This document shows positions 21,633 to 31,625 of a DNA stretch of 64,000 bases, one piece after another (the stretch's first letter is position 1; each line of letters begins with the position of its first letter). This DNA is from Dipteris shenzhenensis (taxonomy: Eukaryota > Polypodiophyta > Polypodiopsida > Gleicheniales): NCBI GenBank assembly GCA_047967505.1, contig CM106540.1. The stretch is one strand, 5' to 3'. The position numbers were made by a program, and so were the translations under genes. Under the pieces are notes generated by a model, which made no database searches, had not been told where the DNA came from, and saw nothing but the letters and a program-made list of their open reading frames with translations.

Positions 21633-23537
21633 CTACAGCTCTAAAGGCTTCAAATTCTTGGGCCATAATTTCATAAACATTGGCAACAGAGGAAAATGCC
21701 TCATATGGTGTGTAATGATAAACAAGTGGTTCTCAAGATTTTTCCATAGTTCCTGTGATGCTTGGACTACTTGCGTCTTCATTTCTATCAAATAAGAGGA
21801 ACTTAAGAAAATACCATCAATCTCCTCCTCCATTTCCCTGAGTTTCTGGTCAACTCCTTCTAAAGCATTAATCTATTCTTTGAGCAACATATTTTCAATG
21901 TTTAAATCAGAATGGGCTGTACCCATTCAATCCAATTGTAGGAAGAACTCTACCTTCATTTCCTCTAACCAATTCGTGAACAGTAGGTGATCATTCTTTT
22001 TGGACTCGCACCTATGCAGTGAGCTTGGAGACGTTTTTCTCCTGCATGGTTCGATATTATGCATACTCTCTCTTGACCTCCTCGAGCTCTAACTATGTAG
22101 CATGTAGCTTCTTTTGTAGGTTGGCCTGCTTCAGCATGTACTCATGACCAACCCTCTTGTCTTCAGTTAATTCTTGTACATTTTGTTGTCTTAAGCTATA
22201 GTTGAATTGTCCTCTGTTCTTCAATATAGTGCTATAAAACTTTCAGTGCATGTTCTGGATCTCTACTGTCTTGTACTCCTTCTATAGCCGGAACCTTCTG
22301 CTTCTGTGCTAGTGATGTTGGTAGGTCAGCCATGCTGTGAACAGGGAAGAATTGCTGGAAACTGCTCTTGGGAGGTGTTGTCAATAGAATGCTAGCCAGG
22401 CTATCCTCCAGTTTGTTCCAGCTCCTGGAGGCATAGACTTACACCAAAGATTGAGCTTGATCTTCTTTGAGGATTTTTGCTCGGATGGTGAGGCTAGAAA
22501 CTCCTCCCCTGCAAGGGGTGTATCCCAGAGTCGCTCTACCAGGGACTATCCATAGACCTCCATAGATGCTTCTTCTAAGATCAGTATTGGGCATCTTTTA
22601 GGGATTTCATCATGTCTTTCTTTCCCTTGTCCTCCTAGGGTGTTTGCGCCTGCTTTGCTTTGGTGCACTCCGGACTGAAATGTTGAACTATCTCCAAGCC
22701 CTCTGCATTCAATTGAATGGCAAATTCGAACAGGGCTGCAATGAAAGGCCCAATCTTTGAATGTGCATTGGAGGCACTTAAGTCTTTCTTGGTGATTTCA
22801 CTCATTAGTCATTGAGAGTGCAGGAGATGCCCCCACGAAATTTTGGTACCCTTCTCAGCTGCACTGAGGGTGGCATAGGAGTCTCGGCTCATAGTGTTGA
22901 TCTTGACAAGCAGCTACATCTGCTCAAGATACCACACGAATTGCTAGCGTCGCCTTAAATGTTGGACGTTGTTGATGAAGAAATAGTTTTTTTGCATCTC
23001 CGGGGGGCCGAACTCCTTTTGCATGTCTGACTTCACGTCTTTTTTGTAGATTACCTCCTCATTTATAATTAGGAGTTGAAAAACCTGTGTAATAGTCTCC
23101 GAAGAAAGCATAACATTGCCAGCGAGCATACCTCCACTCCTCTGGAAGCTTTCGTACTATGCGAGAGACTATGGGGAAGCTTCCCAGGATGCCCAGGGTA
23201 GACTTGCATAAGGCAATAGGCCAATCTTTTTCAACCACTTTTGATGCTTTCTCAAGTCCAAGGACACCTTAAAATTGGCGAAGCTTGCTATGAGCATTGG
23301 TTTTTTCTGCGATGGGAGAGGAGGCTCGTCAGCGGACTCAGTCTCCTTTGGATTGGGTATGTTGATGATCTTTTCCATGATTGGGAGTTGCCGTGGACTA
23401 TTTTGAGCGGGCGTTACGGATGGCTTAGGGGCCATGCATGCGTCCAAGAGCATTTCTGTGCTCAAGAGGTGAAGGTTGGGCTTGGGCTCTTCTGATGTGC
23501 TAGCAAATGTGAGGCGATGGCCACGCTTGGGTGCCAT
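21633..23537 (-). pseudogene. Unidentified long ORF relic with coiled-coil part
   Basis: I do not recognise this with confidence. On the minus strand a basic N-terminus begins at the ATG at 23535-23537 (MAPKRGHR). It leads through a Pro/Ser-rich part to a folded-looking stretch (KWLKKIGLLPYA; SETITQVFQLL; INEEVIYKKD; EMQKNYFFINN; about 22944-23250). Then come charged helical segments (QLELEEVKREYAYN, about 22050-22100; REMEEEIDGIF, about 21810-21835). At least ten stops or frame changes break it. The middle part recalls gag-like or plant-mobile-domain-like proteins carried by plant retroelements, and it lies downstream of, and in the same direction as, the gypsy pol genes at 24.3-29.0 kb. Confidence 0.4.
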
Positions 23538-23792
23538 ATGTAGAGGGGACTCATGGGAAAAGCTTCTGTCTATTATGTGCTTCAAGGGACGGATTGTCAG
23601 TGGTGCATGCAACAAACTACTAGTGAATTTTGATGTGTGTGAGGGACTGCTTATCAACTTGCATTTAGCACTATGGGATGTATTTGTGATGATGGAGTTC
23701 ATTGGGGAGAGGTCAGTTGGAATGGCTAATGTGGAGGTGTGAGTCTCACCCGAGTGACGAGCCTTATAATGTTGTGAATACCCCGTGTACAT

Positions 23793-24316
23793 TTTTTGGC
23801 TATCCCGTTGGTACGGAGAATTATGTATGCATGATACATATTTCCTTGTTGGTGGAGCAAGGTTGGAGGGCTATCGAAAGTTCTTCAATATGTCGGAACA
23901 GGGCCGAATGGTGGAAAGGTAGTCGAGTAGGAGACAAAGTGTCCCCTTTGGCATGAAGCAGAGTGATAGCAGATCTTGGAGTTGGATTTGAGTTGGAGTG
24001 AGGTCAGATGGGGGGAGTGACATCGCACGTGTTGTGCGGCGGATCTAGGTCGAAGTCAGAGTTAAAATGAGGTTGGATGGGGGCAGTGATGTTAGAGTCA
24101 GAGTCGGAGTTGGATGTTTTCTTGTCGGATGGTTGTCAGATTATTGTTGGGCTCAGGCTCACCACTATGCTTGCTTCTTTGAAGTTTGCCTTGCCTACAT
24201 CACTTATTGAATTGGGCTGGTTGGGATTAGAGCTTACCAGAATGCTATTGTGTGGATGACACAACACGTTTCATGTGAGCCTGTCAGACTTCTGTCAGAC
24301 TTCTGTCGGACTACAG
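23793..24316. other. No recognisable gene; short internal repeats
   Basis: The segment has repeated words such as GAGGT(C/T)(A/G)GATGGGGGCAGTGA (two copies near 24000 and 24070) and TCAGACTTCTGTC (three near 24285-24310). No coding frame is convincing. Confidence 0.4.
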
Positions 24317-24984
24317 TCAGAGCTTGTTAAAGATATATCTATTAATATGAACAGCTGAAACATATATAGGATCATGATTCAAGTCTTGGCATAGTTGCAG
24401 AGAGATTGTGTTGATTTTTGCTTGAGTGGGGCTACGTCCAATATAAGATTTGAGCCTAAAACCATTGACTAGTTTGTCAAATATGTTCCCATGTAGGTCA
24501 ACCAATTTGAAGGTACCTTGCTCAAAAACCTCAAGTACCTTGAAGGGACCATCATATCTGAGCTTGAATTTTCCTAGCATTTTCCACAACTTTATGCTAA
24601 ACATTAACACTAAATCACCTTTTTTGAACAGTTTGAACTTTATGTTTCTGTTTATCCATGATCTTGTGAGCCTATCGTCATCCAATTGCAGAAGTTTCTC
24701 TAATCTTGCATTGATTAATCTTCTAGAGATAATTTATTGCCTATTGCCACTCTTAGGCTACCTGCTAGAAATTCCATAGGTACTACTGCTTCACAACCAT
24801 AGACCAAGCTGAAAGGTGTCAACCCAATTGCAACCTTGTGTGCTGTTCTGAGTGCCCATAGCACTGAATCCAAGTGTTGATCCCAATCCTCAGGGTGATC
24901 AGCACTGTTCTTCTATAGAACTTTTTCATCAGCTTATTGGAGCTCTCAACTTGCCCATTGGCTTGTAAATAATAGGCTATAGAT
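24317..24984 (-). pseudogene. Gypsy integrase, C-terminal part
   Basis: Directly left of the inverted-repeat insertion the minus strand resumes with LQANGQVESSNK, holding the third catalytic glutamate. It runs into an open segment (24317-24685) with KKGDLVL, KLRYDGPFKV and GTFKLVDLHGN, the usual C-terminal beta-barrel region. The rest, to 24317, is a non-conserved tail. Confidence 0.82.
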
Positions 24985-25721
24985 ATTAGGGGAGAAATGG
25001 GGTCTCAAAAGGGCCTCGAATTAGTGTTTCCTAATTTTAAGGGATTAGAGAGAGATTTGAGTTGTACCAATGAGAATGCTCTGAAGTGTGGGGAAATGGT
25101 ATGTGGCCTGTTGCATTTACTCATAGGTGGTTTCGATTTGAAAAAGATGGTTTCAATTCAAGAAAGAGGGAGGAATACCATGGATTTTTGGAAGGAAAAC
25201 CACCACGTTTGGGGAGGGAGCACCTTGTGTTGCCATGTGTCCAAATTTGAAAAAGGGAGGGGGAGGGGTGCATTTAAGGTAGCTCCAAAAGTAAAAAAAG
25301 GTGGGCACAGTGCCCATGGACTATGTAGGGTGTAGAGGACTGTCCATGCTATGTCACGTGCGTGCCTTCCACATGTACATGGGAGATGTAGGAACCATTT
25401 GGGAAAGGGGCACGCCCACCGAAACGTAAATGCCATTTTTGTCATGTAGCAAAACTTGAACCCATGACCACTTGCCAAGGGCCCCCACACTCTTACCACT
25501 AGGCTATTGAGCCAATAGTGATATATCCCTCTACCACGTTTTATTTAATCTAATGCAACTTTTTGCCATTCCATCATAATTGTTTCCAAAACCATGTACA
25601 GGCTACCAAAACCACCTTAGCCTCCATTATGACTCCTCCACATAGGATTGGATTATGAGAACTAATCTTTCACTAATCCATTCCTTATGAGGCCCTTTTG
25701 AGACCCCAATTCTCCCCTAAT
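24985..25721. mobile_element. Terminal-inverted-repeat element (Mutator-like size and target site)
   Basis: The 33-bp ends (24985-25017 and 25689-25721) are inverted copies with one mismatch, starting ATTAGGGGAGAA and including GGGGTCTCAAAAGGGCC. The flanks GCTATAGAT (24976-24984) and GCTTTTTAT (25722-25730) match at six of nine positions, which would be a worn 9-bp target duplication as made by Mutator-like elements. A 2-bp TA duplication is the alternative reading. Removing the element with one flank brings the two halves of the gypsy integrase gene together in order. No transposase is encoded in its 737 bp, so it is non-autonomous. Confidence 0.8.
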
Positions 25722-25730
25722 GCTTTTTAT

Positions 25731-26234
25731 GCAAAATCATTGCATCTTAGTCATCTTTCTAATAGTTTTGTTGAGGGAATGTGTTCCTCTGTCTGACACT
25801 ATTTCAATAGGAACACCAAATCTGGTGACAATATTGTGATAAAGGAAATGTGCTACAGTTCTAGCTTTGCATGTTTTGAGTGCTACACCTTCAACCCATT
25901 TTGTACAATAGTCAGTGGCACCCAAAATATATTGATTACCTGAAAATTTTTCTAGAGGCTTGATGGGTCAAATGAAATCTAGTCCCCATTTTTGAAAAGG
26001 TCCCAAGGGGAGGATTGGCTAATGGGGTGTTCCATCACTATCAAGTAGTCTATCATCTCTCTGACATGGCAAACATGCTTTAGCCCAATTATGAACATAT
26101 TTAAGAACTATAGGCCACCATAAACCAGCTTGCAAAGTCTTCTTACTTGTAATGTCTCCAGAAAAGTGTCCTCCTGCTAGTCCTCCATGGGTTTCAGCTA
26201 GGACAGCTTTTTGCTCACATGATCTTGGACACAT
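25731..26234 (-). pseudogene. Gypsy integrase, zinc finger and first half of core
   Basis: The zinc-binding part has the HHCC pattern in HGGLAGGHFSG ... CLPCQR (26050-26190). The core follows with TDYCTKWVEG and VSDRGTH (25737-25925), giving the first two catalytic aspartates. A stop and frame change fall between the two parts. The core is cut at 25731 by the inverted-repeat element. Confidence 0.85.
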
Positions 26235-26265
26235 TTTTTGATTACCTAGTCAATTCCTCTTCTAT

Positions 26266-26967
26266 TTAAAACACAACAATGACTAAGAAAGGTCTGCTCC
26301 ATAAAACAAGTTTCTTTCTCTGATCCCGAGATAATGTTTGAGGGATTAAACCATCAGTGAGAAAGAATAGCATTTTACCATGCCAATTAGGTGGCTCTTC
26401 AATTCTTACCCTAAAAATGCCTGCATCAGGAAGTTCATCTGGTAGGCCAGTTGGGGCTTCTCCTAATAGTAACTTGCTCAAGTAATCAACAATGGCATGT
26501 TGTTTTCCAGGCCTATGCACAACACTATAGTCAAATTCCTACAACAAAAGCATCCATATGGCCAATCTCCTTATTAATTGCAGTTTGTTCACTAAATAAA
26601 TGAGAGCTTGATCATCCACATGAAAATGTACTTTGTTGCCCAATAAATCATGTCTAAATTTGTGCAATGCATAGACCATTCCAACTACTTCTCTTTCTGT
26701 AACTGCGTAGTTTCTCTCATGCTTGGTTAAGATTCTACTGGCATAGTAAACTGGTCTGAACCACTTTGGTGTTCTTTTCTGCATAAGTACTACTCCTATT
26801 GTTGAATCAGAAGCATCAACACAAACCTCAAAAGAAAGAGTCCAGTCAGGTGGTTGTAGAATAGGAGCTATCATCAACATTTTCTTCAGCATATTGAAAG
26901 CATATTGCTGTGCATCCCCCAAACATAGGGCTCTGTTTCCCATGTCAGTTTGGTGAGAGTATAGCAT
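26266..26967 (-). pseudogene. Gypsy RNase H and linker
   Basis: The segment 26539-26967 carries VCVDASDSTIGVVLMQK, RPVYYASR, NYAVTEREVVGMVYAL and KFRHDLLG, the standard gypsy RNase H. After a frame change, 26266-26520 has the HRPGKQHAIVDYLSK motif, usually with N-x-ADxLSR, then a non-conserved linker towards integrase. No second RNase H follows. Confidence 0.88.
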
Positions 26968-27029
26968 ATGTCAGCAAGGTATCTGAGCAATTTGCAGTGC
27001 TATTTAATTTTCCCTATAAATCTTTGAAG

Positions 27030-27584
27030 CTACTTGATATTCTTGGGTGGTTTAGCATGTTGAATGGCTGAAACTTTGTTTGGATCTATTTCCATTCCAT
27101 CTTGGGAGATGATGTGCCTTAGTAGAATTCCTCTACTTACAGCAAATACACATCTGGCTAGGTTTCCAGCCATTCTACACTTGGCAAAGCATAAGCTCAA
27201 GTGGTGTAGATGCTCCTCTTTTTTCCCAAATACTAAAAAATCATCAAGGAAGACTTTCATAAACGATGTAATATATTCAACAAATACCTCTTAAACATAT
27301 TTTGGAAATGTTGGAGGAGCATTCTCAAGACCAAATGTCATAACATTTGAAGCAGATACTCCTGATTCAGTGACAAATGATGTCTTATCTTTATCTTCAT
27401 GTGCCATTCTTATCTGTCTGTACCCATTGAAACCATCAAGAAAACTATTGATTTCATGACCTACTACAACATCTAGTAAAGAATCACAAAATGGTACAGG
27501 GAAAGGACTAGTAATGGTGGCAGCATTGAGCTTTCTGTAGTCCACACATATTCTAAGTTTTCCATTCTTTTTGGGCACAATCAC
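27030..27584 (-). pseudogene. Gypsy reverse transcriptase
   Basis: The upstream part (27291-27584) has IVPKKNGKLRICVDYRKLN, FNGYRQI and TSFVTE. The catalytic FLDD is at 27240-27251 in the next segment (27030-27260), with the HIISQDGMEIDP and NKVSAI thumb region. A TAA and frame change near 27290 split the domain between palm and catalytic block. Confidence 0.9.
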
Positions 27585-27647
27585 AATAGGTGAAAGCCAT
27601 GTAACATGTGTGAGAGGATAAATAAAACCAACTCTGAATAGCTTATA

Positions 27648-28273
27648 TTAATTTAAGGAGGATGAAGAAGCTTTTGCTTGTAGTGGAGCTTGTTTGGGGA
27701 AGCTTCTCCTTGAAGAGAGATTGATTTTGAACTTCTTTTTGCCTTTCATGATTGTGATTCTTTCTAAACCCCCGTCTTGTTTCACTTTGGCAGCTCTCAA
27801 CCATGGCCTACCCAATAACATGGAATATGCACAATCTCTTTCCTCCATCCTGAGTACCACAAATGTAACTATAAAGGAGAGTCCCATAATAGTAATTTCC
27901 TACCCTCGTAGTATTGCAAGAGATTGTATCCTCCTTTGGTTAGCCATTCTAACCTAAAATGGTGCTAGTGCAAGTTTATTGTAACAAATTTTTTAAAGAG
28001 ATCCTTAGAGAGGATGTTCACTCATGACCCTCCATCAACTAGTACCTCAGGGATCCTTCGCCTTTTATAATCCACATCTATGAGTGGGACTTAATAGTCC
28101 ACATCCTCAATAGTGGATGTGTAGATGTCAAGGGTTTCCTCTTCATCATCACTCTGTGCCTGATTTGTGGGTAGAGGATGGTCTGTAAAATGCAAATTCT
28201 GACATAATTGATGCTTTAAGGTTGGAACAAGATTCAAAAGTTGATCCAATGTTATTTGCACTTTCGACTCCAA
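27648..28273 (-). pseudogene. Gypsy protease region
   Basis: On the minus strand a retropepsin-type active site DGGS is at 28025-28036, followed at once by a TGA. The C-terminal landmark YSMLLGRPWLRAA is at about 27790-27830. Upstream (28091-28273) lies the linker typical of gypsy gag-protease joints (ITLDQLLNLVP). Confidence 0.75.
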
Positions 28274-28589
28274 AAGATCTTGAAAGAAGAGTGTGGAATC
28301 TTCCTATTCCTGCTTGTCCTTCTGCTGTATCTGACTTCTATTTTTGAGTGTGGTTTCTGGAATTGGAACTATCTGTTCCTCTTTGACTTATGTTATCTTG
28401 ATTTTGTCACCACTATTTTGTTGACTTGAGTCCGAGCTGTGTCTGGCCACCAAATCATGTCTATCTTTTGGAATATATTTCTAGAAGGCTTGTACTCTTC
28501 TCTGTATGTTTGGGGTCTTGTTAAATTACTGTATGTTGCCATGCTGAATTTGAATAGTTGTAGCTTGCTATCGGACGTCTTGTGTCGTA
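28274..28589 (-). pseudogene. Degraded gag/protease linker
   Basis: No frame is conserved; a TC- and TTG-rich stretch lies where the gag C-terminus and linker should be. It is kept here for continuity of the element. Confidence 0.4.
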
Positions 28590-29035
28590 CTATGTTTTGG
28601 ACTTCTTTGAGGTCGAGCTTAGCCTTACCTTTGTTTTGTAGTTGTGATCTTCATGCTTCTGATGTTGCATTATTATCTGATTAGGCCAGTTCATTGGCTT
28701 TGCTATCATTCTTGGTGCATCTCCAAGGCTAGGCATGGGCTTTGTACCTTGAGAGCTGGTCACTACTAGTGCTTGTATATTACTCGGACTTCTTTGAGTT
28801 TGTTTATTGTAATCCTCATTGATAGGATCCAAGTATACCATATGCACATTAGGTGGTGGTTGCTGTTGTTGATTTTGATTACCTCGTGCATTATAGTTGA
28901 TAATGGGGATTCCTCTTTCTCCTCGGTGCATGCACCAAAGTTCACATTGAGGACCCTGTCTGTGTCCATCCATGCCACAGTATGTGCATGTTTGATTCTG
29001 GTTTTGCCCTTAATACTTATTTCATTAATTTTGGA
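28590..29035 (-). pseudogene. Gypsy gag, nucleocapsid part
   Basis: The minus strand reads C-TY-C-GMDG-H-RQGPQ-C (about 28935-28995), a CCHC zinc knuckle with one extra residue in the last spacer. A Gln/Asn/Pro-rich tail and a long low-complexity stretch (28590-28930) follow. The capsid part expected to the right is missing, which marks the truncation of this element at about 29040. Confidence 0.72.
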
Positions 29036-29189
29036 CTTGTCAATGTACAAATTCATTTTTACATATACTTTTGGACTAGTTTTTGGATAACATTTAAGAA
29101 ACATCCAATCTTCAAAGCATAGTTAAAAACATAAAAACAAGCAAATTTTTTGATTTTTTTAAAGGAGATGAAACTAAAAGTATAAAATT

Positions 29190-29460
29190 TAACGCAGCCT
29201 CAGATAAGTTACACCAAAAAATAAGATTCGATAGTTGTAAACTCTCTCAATATTTATAAAGGTGTTGACAAACACCAAAAGTTACAATAAGCCTTAGATA
29301 AGTTACACAAAAAAAAAAGATTCAGCAGTTGTAAACTCTCTTAATATTTATATTGGTGTTAATAAACACCTTCAAAAGTTACAACTGTATTAAGCAAACT
29401 CCCTGAAAACTCTCACAATATTTATATAGGTGTTGACAAACACCAAAAGTTACAATAAGC
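29190..29460. repeat. About 95-bp tandem repeat, three worn copies
   Basis: Units starting near 29196, 29291 and 29385 share AGATAAGTTACAC, GTAAACTCTCTCAATATTTATA and GGTGTTGACAAACACC plus AAAAGTTACAA. The last word of each unit contains a small hairpin (GGTGTT...AACACC). The array lies directly downstream of the minus-strand small gene at 29464-29915. Confidence 0.75.
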
Positions 29461-29463
29461 CTC

Positions 29464-29915
29464 TCACTGAAAGGCATTAATATTTTCTCTTGAAATCCTA
29501 GATTCAACCCATTCAAGGGCTGATTTTATCTCATCATCATTGATGTAGTTAAAACTACAGAAGAGAAGTAAGGAATTATAAAATTTCTCCTGTATAGCAC
29601 TTTGTTTATTCCGAATGGCTTGCGCTTCTTGGGGTAGAAATCTTCCATAACAAGCCACACACAAAGATATCTGACTTAGAAAGTCTGTTAGCTCTCTCTT
29701 ATATGAATGTAATCTATCTATTTCACTAGTAGACCTACTTATTTTTCCTCTCTCCTTCTCTAAGCTCTTTTGATAAGCAAACTCGTCCTTCTTGTACTGG
29801 GTTAACGGAGCTGGATGTCTCTTTCTCTCCTCCCTCTTCCTTGGTTCTCAACAATCCATTCTTTGCTAGTGCTAATGGCTTTCTCAACGGAATCGATGAC
29901 TTCAAAAAGATCCAT
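29464..29915 (-). pseudogene. Unidentified small-protein gene, copy 1 (frameshifted)
   Basis: The reading starts at the ATG at 29913-29915 and ends with the stop at 29464-29466. It encodes a mostly helical, charged protein of about 150 residues with no family I recognise. The total length of 452 bases is one base short of whole codons. The frame changes in the middle, between ENQGRGRRERD and PLTQYKKDEF, after which it stays open. It aligns along its whole length with the plus-strand gene at 30737-31192. Shared points are MD(L/V) at the start, KEWI, PLTQ, (D/E)EF, (D/E)FLS, GRF and a tail of the form (D/E)-x-x-WxxxxI. The two genes are head to head, about 820 bases apart. Confidence 0.65.
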
Positions 29916-29923
29916 GGAAACGA

Positions 29924-30087
29924 GAGGAGGAAGGTAATGAGAGCAAAGTGAAAGCAGTGTTTTGCTATAAGAATGCTGGCAAGATGGAAGGAGTAAGCTT
30001 GAGGAGAGGAGGAAGGTAATGAGAGTAAAGTGAAAGAAGTGTTTGGCTGTAAGCTGCGGGCGAGATGTAGAAGACGAACGACTAGAG
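29924..30087. repeat. 82-bp tandem duplication in the leader of copy 1
   Basis: GGAAGGTAATGAGAGCAAAG at about 29930 recurs near 30014 with few changes, and the sequences after it also match (GTGAAAGCAGTGTTTTGCT against GTGAAAGAAGTGTTTGGCT). It lies just upstream of the ATG of the small gene and explains the overlapping open frames that seem to extend that gene upstream. Confidence 0.7.
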
Positions 30088-30199
30088 AGGGATTTATAGA
30101 ACTGCACATTCATAATGTGAGATGAAAGATTTAGAATAAAGAATTGGGAGAGTCTGAGATGTTGCTAAGATGATGGTTGGAGAACGCTAGACTACTAGA

Positions 30200-30655
30200 T
30201 TGTGTGAAGTAACAGATGTAAGACCGTAATGTGAGACATGTGAGACGGTAGATTTTGAGTACATTGAAATCTATAAAATAAAGTGATGGAACACAAGAAT
30301 AATATAATTATTAAATTCTCATCATGAGATATTTATTTTATATAATAAGTTAGACTTACAGATGCAAGACCGTAATGCGAGACAATAGATTTTGAGTACA
30401 TTGAAATCTATAAAATAAAGTGATGGAACACAAGAATGATATAATTATTAGATTCTCATAATGAGATATTTATTATATATAATAAGTTAGACTTCGAATA
30501 AAGTGAAATCGACTAAATAAATTTAGAGAGGTGAGTTATCGATTGAGTGAAGTAAAAGATGCAAGACTGTAATGTGAGAGACATATGAGATGATAAATTT
30601 TGAATACATTTAAATCTATAAAGTGATTGAAGACATGAATAATATTATTATCACA
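30200..30655. repeat. About 150-190-bp tandem repeat, three copies, between the paired genes
   Basis: The block CAAGACCGTAATG(T/C)GAGAC ... ATTTTGAGTACATTGAAATC ... AAAGTGATGGAACACAAGAA is present near 30208, 30361 and 30555. The first two copies are closely alike, the third shorter and more worn. The array fills most of the interval between the divergent small genes, so any shared promoter would lie in or next to it. Confidence 0.75.
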
Positions 30656-30736
30656 CTCCCTTATTTTGTCCATCCTAGTCCTTCTACAAGCACATTCTTC
30701 TTTCATCACTCTTAAATTTTCATCTCCCCACCCACC

Positions 30737-31192
30737 ATGGATGTCCTTGGCATCGTCATCGCAAATGTGGAGTCCGAAAGCAAGGGTCTCAAAGAATGGA
30801 TTGCTACCCAAGGAGTAAGGAGAGATGCAAGAATTCGACAAGGTTCTCCACTTACACAGATTGAGAGAGAGGAATTCGATGCACAGAGGCAGGCAAAGAG
30901 GAAGGACACTTAGAACATAGCAGAGAGCGAAAGACTTTTACAATGTATTATGAAAAAACAACAAGATCTCTTAGACTTCTTAAGCAACCTACGTTATCGC
31001 AACACTCGGTATGGTCGATTTGATGCAGATACTGAAAGAACAATAAGGGCCTCCCAAAGAGATTATAAAGAAACAATCTGTGACTGCTTGAATTTCTTCC
31101 TTCATTGTGATTATGTTGAGGATACGGACGTGGAGTCCATGGAAGATTGGATTGTTGAGAAGATAAGAGATACTAATGATGAGATCTTCTAG
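30737..31192 (+). pseudogene. Unidentified small-protein gene, copy 2 (one internal TAG)
   Basis: The ATG at 30737 has a strong plant/animal-type context (CCACCATGG). The frame runs 152 codons to the TAG at 31190-31192, with a single in-frame TAG at codon 59 (30911-30913). The protein is charged, helix-prone and rich in Arg, Asp and Glu, with no signal peptide or membrane segment. It is a full-length paralogue of the minus-strand gene at 29464-29915. Apart from the one stop, the frame and both ends are kept, so loss is recent, or the TAG is tolerated. I cannot name the family. Confidence 0.65.
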
Positions 31193-31625
31193 TGTGATCG
31201 CAGCCTGTGTAGCCATAATAGTCGTTAATATTATTTTGTATTCTCTGCGACAAGCCTGGTAGGGCTGAGTAGATCAATTGGAATTGCTAATACAATTTAT
31301 TTTTGAGTAGCAAATTCTCATGAAGTGTGGCTCTTATGACTCTATAATGTTATAAACTTTGAACCTATAGCATGATTTGAGTAATCTTATTGTTTTGAGT
31401 CGCAAATTCTCATCAAGTGTATCCATGATAAATGTCCCTTATGTATCAATGAGAGATTTCCCCTTATGTATTCACATATAATCAAATAATATTACAAATT
31501 GAATAAATATCATAAGTAAATATCCTAATGTATTGTAACATTTAACATAAGTAAAAAAAACACTATCATTAGTTGACACAAACAAGGTAAATATATTCAA
31601 GGACTCATGTTTCTTTCTACATGCT
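31193..31625. other. No gene seen
   Basis: AT-rich DNA between the small plus-strand gene and the end of the protease-like gene. A repeated word GCAAATTCTCAT(G/C)AAGTGT occurs twice (about 31311 and 31406). Confidence 0.5.

Larger units (their letters stand above)
24317..29040 (-). mobile_element. Second Ty3/gypsy element, truncated, with a nested insertion
   Basis: Minus-strand order is gag zinc knuckle, protease, reverse transcriptase, RNase H, integrase zinc finger and integrase core: standard gypsy order with a single RNase H. No LTR or primer site was found on the right; similarity begins at about 29040, inside gag. A 737-bp inverted-repeat element sits within the integrase core. Stops and frame changes break every domain. 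Confidence 0.88.

Noticed and set aside
25158-25499. 113-codon minus-strand frame inside the inverted-repeat element as a transposase
   Set aside because: Too short, Phe/Trp/Pro-rich, with no DDE or zinc-finger motif and an equally long plus-strand frame opposite it.
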